Shown piece by piece: positions 35,201 through 47,827 of a stretch of 64,000 nucleotides of DNA (its first letter is position 1; the number at the start of each line of letters is the position of its first letter). Under the pieces are notes generated by a model, which saw only the letters and a program-made list of their open reading frames with translations, searched no databases and was not told the origin of the DNA. This DNA comes from Toxoplasma gondii ME49 (Eukaryota; Apicomplexa; Conoidasida; Eucoccidiorida; Sarcocystidae), in assembly GCF_000006565.2 (NCBI RefSeq), contig NC_031467.1, positions 1,507,613-1,571,612 of the forward strand. Reading direction: 5' to 3'. The position numbers and the translations under genes were made by a program.

Positions 35201-38200
35201 CCCCTCGACGTGGAAAAGCCTCGTCGAAACCGCGACACACCAAGGCCTCCAGGCGACCTCCTGTCTCACGGCTCAGAGGAGACAAGAGGGCATCTGCCCG
35301 CAGCGCAGGGCCGCTGCATACAGACCGAAAGGAGAAGGCAAAACAGACACACCTACCGCTGTTTTTGGGGTGAAGGAGAAACAAACGGCGAAGAAAAGCA
35401 TGCTCTCCAATCCGGAAGAAGGAGTAGACGGGGAAGAGGAGGAACAAGGAGAGGAGAGGGAAGAAGGGAGAGAACGGGGAGAGGAAGTAGAGCTGTGGTT
35501 GGAGGGCATCGAGGGTCCAGGACGGAGATTTGATTTGAGGCGAGTGCGGCCGGACAGAGATGAGGAGAATCGACTACGAGGAAGACGACCAGACATCGGC
35601 CAGGTCACCCGTGAGAGTGGAGGGAAAGACCGTGTCTCAGACACACCAGAAGAGAACAAAATGTTCTCCTTGACGTTTTCAGCGAGTTCCCCGCGAGCGA
35701 AGCCACAGCAGAGGCACAGCATCAGCTGCATGCCAGACCTGAGCGGTCCCGAACCGCTCGCAGCGCCGTTTAGGGATAGGGGGGGAATAGACGAAGTGAA
35801 TCGCTCTGGCGAGCAGATCGCTCCAGAAACAGAAAGGCGACAAGGTCGGTGTTGCTCGGTCCCTGGCTGGAGGGCATCAAGTTCGAGCCTGCATCCTCGA
35901 GGCCCTCCACGAGCCGCTTCGCTTCTCTGTCTCCTCCCTCCTGGCGCGCAAGAGTATGGTCTTCCCCCTTCGCTTGCTGAAGGAGTCCGTTGTTCTTCTT
36001 GTTCTTCCGCGTCTTCTCCTAGTTCTCCTTCTTGTGTTTCTCCGCGTCCTCTTTCCTGCTCCTCGCCAACGTTCTGTGGCTACGTTGCTGCTTCTGCGCG
36101 GGCCGAAGAAGTAGAGGAGCGAGAGCCAAGGCTTCGAGAGACGGAGGGGGCAAATCTGCAAAGACAGGCAACAGCGGGCGAGAACGAGCGTGGTGAGATG
36201 GAGCGACTGCGCGCATGCAGAGACCCCTTCCGGCAAAGGAGACAGGTCAAGGAGGACTCGAAAAGGGAGACCAAGGAGACGCGAGAGAGACAAGAGGGCG
36301 TCTCGATACCAGGTGGTCGAGGTCGGGGACAGCAAAAGACATCGAAGAACGGAGGTGAAGCTGCGCGAAAGGGAACGGAGACAACAGAGGGAGAAGGACT
36401 CGGAGGAGACCGGGAAGACAACTGTGGGGAAGGACAACTAAAGGCAAAAGAGATAAACGAAGGAGACCGAGAGAAAGCGGAGAGGACCGAGATCGGGGAC
36501 TGTGGAGAGGCAGGTGGCGCGGGGCCAATGAGCGACGTCCCTGCAGAAAAAAGAAGGGGGAGAGACGAGAAGGAAGAGAAGCAGATACGCAAGCTTCCTT
36601 TGGAGACAAGGAGAGATCCAGAGGAACGAACGATGGAGGCACAGAGGGCGCTCCAGAGTGACAACCAGAAACGAGAGCTGAGAGAGGAGAAGCGACGCTC
36701 TTCCGAGAAGCCCAGCCGAGAGGCGTTGAAAGGAGAGGAGGGAGAGACAGGGAGAGAGGGAGAACAAGACGATACGCCCAAAGAGCAGAAGAAAGGAAAC
36801 GAAGAGCTCGTAGCAGGTGTGAGAGGGAAAGGAGTAGAGGACAACCCGGCTGAGGAAGGAGAGGCGTCAAGAAAGGTGACCGAGAAACAGCGAAGCATAA
36901 ACTTGGGAAGAGAGAAGGAAGGACAGACGCTTCTCGCTCAGAAGCAAAAGAAACGGAGAAGTCATCAGGCCACACACAGCAAGTCGCTGGACTCTGAAGC
37001 TGCACACGAGGAGAGACGAGACACCAGTGGCTGTGAAGCGACGGCGGCGAAGAAGACGATTTCGAGAGAACATCCACGCTTTTTGGCGAGGAAAGACGTC
37101 ACAGACAAGGCTGGAAAGAAACCACCTGGTGGAGACAGACGCGTTCAGAGACAGGCAGCAAGTGCAGAGCGTGACGACAGCAGGGTCGTAAAAAAAACAA
37201 AGGAGAAAGCGAAAACGCGTGAGTGCCTTGTCGCTTGTGGCAAAGCGTCGCCGTCCTCACTGAGGGAAGGAGAAAACCTGAAACGTTGTGACACCCAGGG
37301 GGGGTCGCGTCACTACAGCGGCTTCTCCATAAAGATTGGAAGAAATGTAAGACCTCTCCCAGGCTCTTCTTCTTCTTCTCTTGCCTCCTCCTCTTCGTCT
37401 CTCACGTTGGCTTCCTCGTCTCCGCCGGCTCGCGCGGCGAGTCGTGTCAGACGGAGCCTTTTGAAGGAGGGCGCTGGCGACGCATGCAGCGGTTTCGCGT
37501 TCCTCTGCAGAGATGCAAACAACAAGGGAAGGAGAACGCAAGTTTCTGCAGAGAACGGGGACAAGGAGAAGAAGCGAGATCTGAACGAGAAGCGGGAGAT
37601 CAAAGAGAAAGGAGAAATGAAGGAACAACTCCTACACGAGCGACTTCGGCGACAACAGGCAGGTGGGTTGTCTCGGCCGCATTCACTCCCCCTCGTGGAA
37701 GTTCCATTTTCTTGCGCTTGAGTCCTCTGTTGTCTCTTTCAATTAAGACTTTGAGGGTCTCGGGTGCTGCTTCTCTGGCTTGCCCCATGTGATTCTCGTT
37801 CTTCTTTCTACTGTTCTCAATCAGCGTGTTCTGTCTGTCTTTTTGCTATGTCTTTTTTCACTTGTCTTGCTTCTCTCGTTGCTCTATCCGTTCGTCGCTC
37901 CTCCCGCAGTCGCGTCCTTCTTCCTGCTCTTCAAGGTTTCGGAGCTTCCTCGACCTTCCTCCCATTGCCATCCACCTTGCCGCGTCCTGTCGCGACTCTC
38001 CGTCGGAGTCGCTACTCGTTGATTCTCTTGTTTCCTAGCTGTCCTTCTCCATGTCCTTGGACTTGTCTTTGTCTGCTCATCTTCCGCGTTCGCTGTTTCC
38101 TCTCCTGGTTCCTCCTCCTTGTCCTCTTCTCTGTTTAGCTTCTCTTCTCGGTACGCTTCTCACCGCGTCTCGCTCGTTGTCATCTCAAGAGGTATTCTTG

Positions 38201-41200
38201 TCTGTTCGCCTTACTCGATTTTCTGTCTCTCTCTTCTGTCTCTTTTTTCCCCCTCGTCCAGAGCACCGGTGCGAGGAGCTCGCGGGGCGCCTACGCGAGG
38301 TGAGCCTCAGGACAAAGAAGTCCTCCGCCTGAAAACGCCGTCAGGAGAGAGACGAGGAACGTTCTGCCCCATAATAGCAGAGATAATCTAAAGTTTCCCC
38401 GTTCACAGAGGCCAAACGATCTACGTCCGAGGCTGCGGACGGAACTTTTCTGGTGCAGGGAAGAGGCGTTCTTCTAAATTTGAATTCCTTGGCCTTTGTA
38501 GTGAATGTTGAAGTTCTGAATCGCTCTTGACTCGAACTATGTTCAAGCTTAAAATAGCTGGATCAAACATGCCTGTCATACGTTGTTTTCAAAGAGCATT
38601 ATGCCTCTCACCTGTCTGCTCTCGTCCGGCCTGTAGCCTTTCTGTGATCTCGCGATCTCTCCGTTTGCCTCCAATATAGAAGCCGCTGTAGGTTGTCCCT
38701 GACTACGTATCTTTCTCCCGTATCTTTCATTCAAAACCTCCCCATTTGGTGTCTCTGAACTGTCCTCCTCTTCGTCACTTTCTTCCAATCCTCCCTTCGA
38801 GCCGCGCGTGAATCCTGTCGCTGTGTCGTGTGGGCAGATGGAACGGGATCTGCTTCACTACGCGTTTCTTCTGAAACGCGAGAGCATCCGCCAGCGTCGG
38901 CTTGAAGAAGACAACGAAGGTCTCCTGCATGCGCTCCAAGAAGCGCGTCTGCTTCTCAAAGCGGAATCCGACAAAGTGATGGTACACACAGTCCAGAGAA
39001 GAGACAGCAGCCGGGATGGTCTCGTTCATTTAACTGAGAGTGAAGCCCTCTTGAGCTCCTTGACTCAAGTCAGACTCACAACGCACAAATACAGAAAGAA
39101 GTCGTCTACATGTAAACATGAATATGGAGAGAATGTGTGTAGAGTTGCGCATCTGCAAATCTGTGCTGTGCAGCGGAGACGCCTGTGCTGGCACTGACAG
39201 AGCCCCGAACAGTTGAATTCGTCAAGCTACATTATCCCAGCAGCATTCCACGGACACACGAGTGAATGCGCTGGTTTTTCCATATACAAAAGTATTTATA
39301 CTTATTTATATTTATAAACCGATACGCACAGAGAGACGCAGGACGTGAGTGCCTACGCAAAGAAGAGAGTATACGCCTGCTTCACCTGTGGCATTAGACG
39401 TGAACCCTGTCCCCCGGGCGTCTGCCTTTTGCGTTGTGCGACACAGACGCTTATTCTGCCTGGAGAGCCTAAGACTTCTTTCCAAGCAATTGTGTTTGTA
39501 TGACCTTCTTATTTATCAGATGGCGCTAGCCACCCAGCGCGAGCCGCGTCCGCCCCCGCCGACAAGAAGCGAGGGTCCTCCCCGAAGCCTCAAGCCAGCT
39601 CAGAGCAGTGAGGAGCAAGAGCGAGAAAAGTTGGCAACTCTCCAAGGTGGGTGTTCCTCTTTGTCGCCTTTTTTTTCTAGCGTCCTCTTGTCTTTTGTGT
39701 CCCAGAATTCTCTCACCCGCAGACGCATTTTTCGACGAAGCAGACGCTAGCTACAGCAGATGTGTAGGCAAGGCAACAAACATTCAGATGTATCCTTGTC
39801 TTATCTATAATTGACTGCGCATGCCTATGTACGAAACTATTTATACCATGTCATATTTGAGGTCCTTCATATGCCGATAGGTTTGCGAGTGTGCTTCTGC
39901 AGAGAGGTATTCGGGGGGTGGTACTTGGAAGATGCTCTGACGCTGCTACAGTCTTTAGTCTGCAAGAGGAGAATTGTTATTTCCGTTCTGGATGGACTGC
40001 TGTTCCTCGAAAGAGTCCATGTCACATTTAGGGAACCCGCTGAGTCCTCAAAAAACACTAAAGAGCTCTTTCTTTCCACGTCACAAGCTGTATGCTCGTG
40101 CCTACGTTGGTGGTTACGTGGATGCACATAAACATCTGCGTTTTTCTCAGTGGCTTTCAGCAGGGAGAAGGAAAACCATCCTTGAAAGAGCGTCCAGACG
40201 CCTGCAGTCCCGCAGACATTGTCTCTGCGCATCAGAAACGTCTTTGGGCTGCATGTCACGTCCTTCTTCTCATCCTTTTGTTCCTGTATTTTCTACCTTC
40301 CTTGCTCTCGATCAACATTTGTATACATATGTACACTCTTGTGTGTATGTATTTCCGTAGGCATTTCTGCTTCACACTTTGCGGGTGGTCTGGGGAGAGG
40401 GGAATTGGGGTGCCAACTTTGGAATTTTCGCTTTCCTTGTTTCAGAGAAATTGGAGCGGGCGCTGGGTCGCCTCTCAGCGGAGGCCTCTAGGCGGCGAAT
40501 GGCAGAGGTACGCATTTGCCTGTGAACATGAGACGCATTTACGCGATATCGTAGATACTCTGTAGGGCTCACATGCATACCGTCACATGCGCTTTGAGAA
40601 AGCCGGGACTGCAGAGTAAAAAATTAGCTCGCGCGCAAGCAGAGAAGTGTGTGCATTGTGTCAAACGAGAAGCCGGAGCGCAGTCTAGAAGATGTTCATG
40701 TCCCCTCTCGACAGCGACGTGCCTCTGTGCTTTAAATTAGATGCTTTTTTGTGAGTGTATCTCTCTCTGTCGTCAAGGATCTGCTTTCCAGAGAAACGCA
40801 CACAGACATGAGTACGTTTATTTTCAGGCTCTTCTTCGCAAGACCCGACAGGAGCTAGAAGAACAACAGAGAGCAAAGGTCAGAAAACTCAGCACTGCAA
40901 CGACGAAGCGAGCTCTAGAAATCTCTCTCACATGCTGTCGCACAGAACACAGAGCCCTTCGTCCTATGTTCGAGTTCGATTGCGTTCTCGTTATAGTCTC
41001 CAGTCTGGCGAGTAGGCTAGGACTGTAAATGAAGGTTTCCACGGAGCGAGCTGCAGCAAACGCGACGCTCGACTGTGTCGGAGGACTCGACTGGCTGGAC
41101 CCTAGATCCTTTTCTTCCTTCTTTTTTTGGGGATGCACGCGCGTCCATGCTTGTTCGTGCGGGCGTTTGCCCAAGCAAAACTTTTCTGTCAAGGCGCAGG

Positions 41201-44200
41201 GTGCCCGGTGCCTTCACACATGTCGTACGCAACTATCTTCATGTTCAAAGGTTTTACCCAGTTTTCAACAGATGTTTGTGTGTGGTTGACGCGCATGCAT
41301 CCGTCCATGCACACAAATGCACAGCACACGGGCCTTTCCCTTCGTTTTGGCCTTCAACTATAAGCCGAAAAAGCGCCTCCACTGAGCCTCCTTTTGTCGA
41401 GGCCACAGCGTCACTCGACTTTTCTTCGCCGTGATCGGACCGTGGACGCTACTACGAATCCTCCTACCATGCCTCGACTCCAAACAGTAGATTTTCATGT
41501 GTATACTAACGCGTGCGCTTAGATATGTACGTAAACATACATCTGCATACATAATATGAATGACCGTTTTTATGCATGCTTAGATGTACCTAGATATGAC
41601 ATATATATATATATATATATATAGATATAGATAAATAGATGTATGCAATAACTGTGAAGCATATGTTCATTTGCTCATATATGGATATATATACATATAT
41701 ACTTGGGCAAACACTGGATACGAGAGAGATCTGACCCAACAACATGGGAGGGCGAGACGGGTCGTTCTTTGTTCCGTAGTCCACACGAAAGGCTTTGTCT
41801 GTCCGTTTCCATTCCTCATCTCTCGCGTCTCTCCTCCTTTTCTCGGTTTCTCCTCTCCGCTGTAGATCACCAAGACCGATGAAGCGCCGGGAGGTCTCCT
41901 GGAGTCTTTCTCCACCTTCTTGCTTCTCGTTGACGAAGGGAACTCGACACAGTCGGCAGTTTCTCCTCGCTCTTCTCCAGCGTCTTCTTCTCCCTCTCCG
42001 CAGCACTTTCACTGTGCTTCAGCCGGCTTCTCCGCTGCACATGTAGCCGGTGACTCTCCCTTTGCTCTTCGACTCTACGAAGCTTCCGCGTCTCCCGTTG
42101 TGGAAGAAAGAGAGGACGCCTCACAGAAAAGCATTGAGGAAGCAAACAGAGACAGCGAAGTTGAGAAGGTAGCAGCTGACGTTGAGGTAGACGAGGCAGG
42201 CGAAGCTGAAAAGGAAGAAGACACAGAGGAAGAAGAAGGAGATGGTGTAGAAGAGGAAGAATACGGTAGAAAAGAGAGCGAGGAAGACCAAGAAAGTAGG
42301 TTCATTCCGAAAGGCGCGCTGATATGTGGACGGCCTGGGTGTCGCGCGGCCTCCGGTGAGGTGGCGGCGCGACGTGAATCTGTCATCTCCAGCGGAGCAC
42401 AGAGTGAAAAACGAAATGCAAGAGAAACATGGAAGGAAAGGAGCTACGAACAACGCGCGTTTTCGTCACAGAGTGCCCCCTCGAACACACACCCTGGAGC
42501 TCCTGCCAGCTGTACCCAAACGAGGGTGGAGAGAGAACCGGCGGTCCATCACCATGCGGAGGGCGAGAAGGAAGAAAGAAAGATGAAGGAAAAAACATGT
42601 GACCTGCAAGGAAGCCAGCTTTCTGTTCCTCCTCGATTCATGTGTTCGCGCAACTCCAGTGCGCGTTTCGACTCGTCTCCTCCGAAATCCTTTTCTCCAG
42701 CTCCACAGTCTTTCGCGTCCCTCTCGTCCTGTGCTTCTTCCTCTCTTCCTGCCTCTCTGCCTTCCTCTCCTTCTTCCTCTCCCTGTTCGGCGCCTTCGTC
42801 TTCTTTCTCCGGTTCATCGTCGCGTCTGCTCACACGTTCATCTCTGGCATCCAGTGTGTCTACTCCTCGCGCCTTCTCGCGAACTTTATCCGCCTCGTCT
42901 GTCTCGTCTGTCTCGTCTTGGGAGGGTCGCAGCAGACTTGCGGTGCATGAAACGGTTAGACACCGCTCCAGGGAGACCGAACCTCCCTCTCTGCCTCGTG
43001 GTTTGGGCGTTTCTGTTGAAGACAGTGAGAAGCAGAGCCGCCGAGAAAGCGCAAGAGATTTCAGCGAGCTCAGGTACTTCCGTACGGCCCCGTCGATCAG
43101 GAGGGGAAGAGAACAGAAAGTGGAACAGCCAAGGGAGGAAGAGGAGGAGCGTCACGCAGAGACAGGCGGCAAATCACGAGCAGAAGCAGGCGAAGCAGGC
43201 GAGACAGAGACACCTATTCAGCGCAGGGGGGTCGGCGAGTCTCCTCACGCTGCGCGAAAAGAAAGAGGAGAAAGAGGGAACAGGAAGCTCGAGATAGATG
43301 GCTGGAATCGAGCAGAAGAGGCAAAAGAAACGCAGGACGCGAGAGACGTCCAAGGAGCGGCCGCCGGGAAAGAAGAAGACGCAGCAGAGACGGTGTGGCG
43401 AGAGATGCGGGGTACGCATGCTGGAGACATTTTTGCAGGAACCAAGAACAACGAAGAAAAAGGGAGACACAGTGCTCACTCCGAGGAACAGGAGCATCAC
43501 GAAATGGGAGTAGAAGACAAACGTCGAGAAGACGATGCGAAGGAAAAGGAAAAGAAAAGAAAAGAGAGGGAAACGGGAGGAGACTCAGAAGGAGAACGAG
43601 AACAAGTCGCGCAAGAGGAAGAAGAAAAGGGAGAAGAATCCGGATGTACCACGCCTCGAGAATCCGGAGAGGAGAGAGAGAGCGATGAAACGAAAGAACA
43701 AACACGCAGGAGGAGGGAAACGAAAGTGGAAGCAAGAAAAGGACGTAGCGACCAAGGCACCGTGCGTGCAGCCCCGGGACAGGTTACATGGTGGGAGAGG
43801 AAGGCCATCGTAGCGGCGAGAGAATTCTTTCTCTCTCCCTTCAGAGGCCATGCGTCAGATCCACCGACAGGAGACAGGAGAGTCGACTCGCAGAGGGAAG
43901 GAACCGCCCAGAGCTCCAGTCGGCGAGGCGACGAAGCGGCAGGCGCACCGTATGCAGACGGGGAGGACGCAGACCAGCAAGGAGACAGCCAGGTCAAATC
44001 TCGCGACTGTGGAGGCAGTCAAAGAGGCAGGCGAAAGCATTTGAGAACAGTGCGAAGTGCGTCGGGGTCAAGAATGCGGGTGAAGACCCGAAAGGTGGAA
44101 AGGCAGACGAACGAACCACCACACAACCACGACAGATGTGCCATGAGGCATGCAAACCCCAGAGAGTTTACAGATTCCCTTCTGGGTGTACCTACGGTGG

Positions 44201-47200
44201 AAGTTGTCGGGGCATCAGAGAAAAGCGCCGCTTCGCCAAGAGACACAATCAGCCGGAGCGGTGAGACGCTTCGCTGTTCCTCTGGTGGTGTCGGTGGAAC
44301 GCGTAGGGCTCAACTCATCACCTCGTCCCGGTCTCCTCCATCGTCTTGCCTGCGAACATGTCGGTCACCTTCCTCATCGTCGGCCCGACCTCGGCCTTCT
44401 TTCTCTTCTCGGAGCGCTTGTGCACCTTTGCGACAAGCTCTCGCCCTGGGATGCCGCTCTGGGCAGTCGTCAAGACAAGCGGGCTTGTCGTTCCCTTCCT
44501 CTTCTTGGAGAGATTCGGGAAGCGACGGTGACCGCCGTGAGGTGCGAGGCGTCCGCATCCGAGACACGAAGGAGACTGACGGAGAACGAGCGGAAGACGA
44601 AAGCAAGGGAGAGACAGAGAGGAGACGGCCGACGAGACGCGAACGAGAGGAAGACGAGAGCAAGGGAGAGACAGAGAGGAGACGGCCGACGAGACGCGAC
44701 CGAGCGGAAGACGAGAGCAAGGGAGAGACAGAGAGGAGACGGCCGACGAGACGCGAACGAGAGGAAGACGAGAGCAAGGGAGAGACAGAGAGGAGACGGC
44801 CGACGAGACGCGAACGAGCGGAAGACGAGAGCAAGGGAGAGACAGAGAGGAGACGGCCGACGAGACGCGAACGAGAGGAAGACGAGAGCAAGGGAGAGAC
44901 AGAGAGGAGACGGCCGACGAGACGCGAACGAGAGGAAGGCGCGGAGAAGAGAGAAACAGATTCGAGACACCCGGGCGACACATCCCTAGAGAGAGTCGGT
45001 GACTCGAAAGAAGTGCGTCAAAGCTCAAAGGACGAACCGGCCAGTGGGTTTAGAGAGAAGTACGGAGACTTCCAGTTGCGAAGAGAGATTCGCGAGGAAG
45101 CGTTAGAAGGCGGAGTATGCAGTGGAGAGAACAAACAGGGGCGAACGGCCAGGAGACAAGAGGACACAGAGAGAGACAGTCATCCAGGAAGAGGCGGCGG
45201 AGAGATACCCCAGAGACAGAACGACGGCGTGAATTTGGAGACCAAACGTCAGGGGCCAGGTGACCGTCACACGCTGGAACGAGAGGAGGCGAGGCATCGA
45301 CAAGCGTCGTCGGTTGTGGTGAGGGAAAGCCTGGAGGAAAATACCCAAGAACGTGCATCTGAGGAAAAAAGCAACAAAGATGTATCAGGTTTATCGAAAC
45401 TGCTATGTTATCAAAACCTTCGCGAGAGAGACCATCGTCCTTCATCTTCTCTCTGCTCCACGCCAAGTCGACAGAGTTGCCGCCTCCAGGCAAAAGCAGC
45501 CTCTTCGTTCTCCACTCAGCTTCCCGCCTCTTTGGAGATGTCCTCTGCTTATGGTTGCGGTCGCTTGTCTTCTCACCCTTCTGCGAGGCCTCTTTCCTCG
45601 CCGCCCTCACGCAAACAGTCGCCTCTTTCTCCGAGTTCTCCGTCTGCGCCTCTTCCTCCCGAACACGTAAGTGGAAATCTCAGGCCCTTCTCTAAAGAAC
45701 TTCATCCGGGCAGTGCGTGCTCTACGCCATGGACACCCACACAGTCAAAATAGATGTGCACGCGATTAGAGACATTTTCCCGGAACTTTCTTCCGGACTG
45801 AAAGATACAAATGGCGCTTGGAAGAATTCCTTTCCTCACTGGCGGTCGCGTTGCTGTCACCGCGGATGGGTTCCGAGCAGAGACAATCGAATTTGAGATA
45901 ATTTGAAACCCTGTTCCATTGGTATAATGCAAGCCAGAGAGCAGTCGGGAAGTTGACGTCTGACGTGTGCAACCGCGTCTGATTTAAGATGTGCATCAGG
46001 CCACAAGTAAGCGGTTTGCGACTTTCTTTTGTTGGCATGCGATTGCATACCCAGCGAGCAAGTGACCTCGTCTTGGAAAAGGGTGTTTAAGCTCTCGACA
46101 ATCGCTGTACTTCGAGGTGATAAAACGAAACGAACACTGCCCTGTTGTGTATTTGTGTAAACACCGGAGAAGAAAGGTAGCGAGCGTGGCTTGTATGTCA
46201 TACTCTGTTGTTCTGACCTAGACAAGCAAACGGGTTTCAACGGTGTGCACGGTGAAAGCATCTAGAATCAAAGCAATTTCCAAGCGGCAGTGCGAAATGC
46301 TGGACAAGAACGTGTTTTTATGTCACCTGCGCCCCGCCGTAAGGCTGAACAGAATCGGGGAAGCGTTCACTCTCAAAAGATATAAAAGAGACCATTGAGC
46401 TCACGCGTGCGTTCCTCACTTTTTCGCTTCTTCAAATTTACCGACGCTCGCAGAGCCTCTTATTCGCCCCTCTTAACATTTTCTCAGCTCTGTCCGTCTT
46501 GTTTGCTTCCGTTTCCCTTCAGCCTCCTGTCAATACGCGGCGAGTCATTTTGCCAGCGCGGTCGCTTCCCTGGCCTTCGTCTTCAGCAGGTTCCTCCCAG
46601 TCTGTTCCCTCGCCACCTAATGACTTCACTGGCGCAACAACCAGGAGTTGTGCATCCTCTGCAGTTCATCGAGTTCCTCCACGATCGCTCTCTGGGATGG
46701 CACAAGAACATCCATCGCGCCAGTCGCCACAGATCACGACACGGGACACTTCCCCACCACCCAGAGTTTCTGAAAACTCTGTCTCTGGAACCGCCATTAT
46801 CTCCCGAAAGACGACTCCCTGTACTCGTGACCTCGTCGCTGAGAGGATTGCTGCCTCAGTGTGTTTCTCGCGATCATCCCCTTCACCTGGATGCTCGTCT
46901 GTCCTTTTGTCGCCATCCGACCTGAGCTCCTGTGTCACTCTTGCCTCGGAAAACAACAAGGGAGGCGAAGAGTGTCTAGGATCTGTAGAGGCACCGTTTT
47001 TCGCGAAAAGCTCTCGTGAGCGAAGACGCGTAGAGACAGGGCATTCTCAGCTTTTCCTGCCTGGCAAAATGGCTAGTCTTGAGCGACTCGAAAAAGGTGG
47101 TTTCGTTCAAGACGGACTGCGTTTCGCACAGCAGCAGGCGGAGTGGAAAGAAGCAAGTGAGAGAGGAGGGTGGGGAGGACATGCGCGAGGGCAAGAAAAG

Positions 47201-47827
47201 GGGGCAGTAGAGTCGTGTAAAGTCGAGATGAAAATGGATTTGCCACACAGGGTTTCTTCAAACTATCGGTGTCGGGGTGATGAACTGTGTACAAGGGAGA
47301 CAGAAATGGAACAAGTGGCCGTTGCACAGCAGAACCTTGCCTCGACAGGCGGCGTTGAGGAAACAGAAATTCTGCCTCACGGTGGATCTACTAGAGGATT
47401 GTGTGGAGGCCGGAAATCTTCAACGAAGGTGGGAAGAGCAAGCGAACAACAAGAAACAGAGAGGGTATTTGTAGTCGGAGGGAAAGCCAGACGCAGAGAG
47501 ATGCGCGAAGAGTTGACACCTGCAATATCGCCTGCCACAGTCGAGACGAAAGGAACGTGTTCGACTAAGAGGGATACGCAGGCGCAGGAAACCATTAGCT
47601 GTTTAGTGAAGGATCGACAGCAGGCAACTCATATCGTCCCTCGTTTTCGTCCTTCGCCTCTGATGAAGAAGACAGAGAGAACTAAAAGCCAGTCACGCTC
47701 TGCATCTTGCCGCAGAGCGGCTGCGGGGACATGCCGTAGAGAGGGTCACAAGAAAAAGTTAGATGGAGAGAACGACACCTCATCGTGTGAGCTCTCGCAA
47801 ATGGTTTTCTGCCAAGGGGATAGATGA
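32256..47827 (+). CDS. Giant unrecognised protein (3642 aa) with Cys/Ser repeats, a helical linker and charged repeats
   Basis: Exons: 32256-37662, 38262-38299, 38838-38975, 39520-39646, 40446-40507, 40828-40878, 41866-45666 and 46523-47827 (TGA). All phases agree. ATG 32256 follows a long pyrimidine-rich stretch and is the first ATG in the frame. Exon 1 (1802 codons) is Ser/Pro-rich. It contains a 13-residue Cys/Ser repeat tract at about residues 542-728, then a strongly charged Lys/Glu/Arg region. The five small exons plus the ends of exons 1 and 7 encode about 140 residues of heptad-like helix (for example LEEDNEGLLHALQEARLLLK and RKTRQELEEQQRAK), probably a coiled coil. Exon 7 has an acidic stretch and a six-copy 19-residue repeat. 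No signal peptide, membrane segment or known enzyme domain is visible. A structural or scaffold role is an inference from the coiled coil only. Retaining the last intron would stop at 45753 and drop the final 434 residues. Confidence 0.78.
33879..34439 (+). repeat. 39-bp coding minisatellite (13-residue Cys/Ser repeat, 14 copies)
   Basis: Fourteen copies of a 39-bp pyrimidine-rich unit read SGCSFSSCSSSSC with variants. The third copy carries an extra SSSSC. From copy 3 onward, two Phe-containing copies are usually followed by one SGCSSSSCSSSSW copy, a 117-bp higher-order period. The unit is a multiple of three, so the other two plus-strand frames (Leu/Ala/Val-rich and Leu/Phe/Trp-rich) and a minus-strand Arg/Ala-rich frame are also open. 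The flanking 5.4-kb frame and exon phase support the Cys/Ser frame. Confidence 0.93.
41601..41622. repeat. (TA)n microsatellite
   Basis: About eleven TA units in the intron of the giant-protein gene before the exon at 41866. Confidence 0.9.
44593..44934 (+). repeat. 57-bp coding minisatellite (19-residue charged repeat, six copies)
   Basis: Six nearly identical 57-bp copies encode EDESKGETERRRPTRRERE or its ...RERA and ...RDRA variants, at about residues 2850-2965 of the giant protein. The copies differ by very few bases, so expansion or homogenisation is recent. Net charge alternates between acidic and strongly basic halves of each unit. Because 57 is divisible by three, other frames on both strands are also open through the array. 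Confidence 0.93.

Noticed and set aside
44150..45028. Other open frames on both strands through the 57-bp repeat
   Set aside because: A repeat period divisible by three keeps several frames open; only the frame continuous from 41866 to 45666 has matching splice phases.
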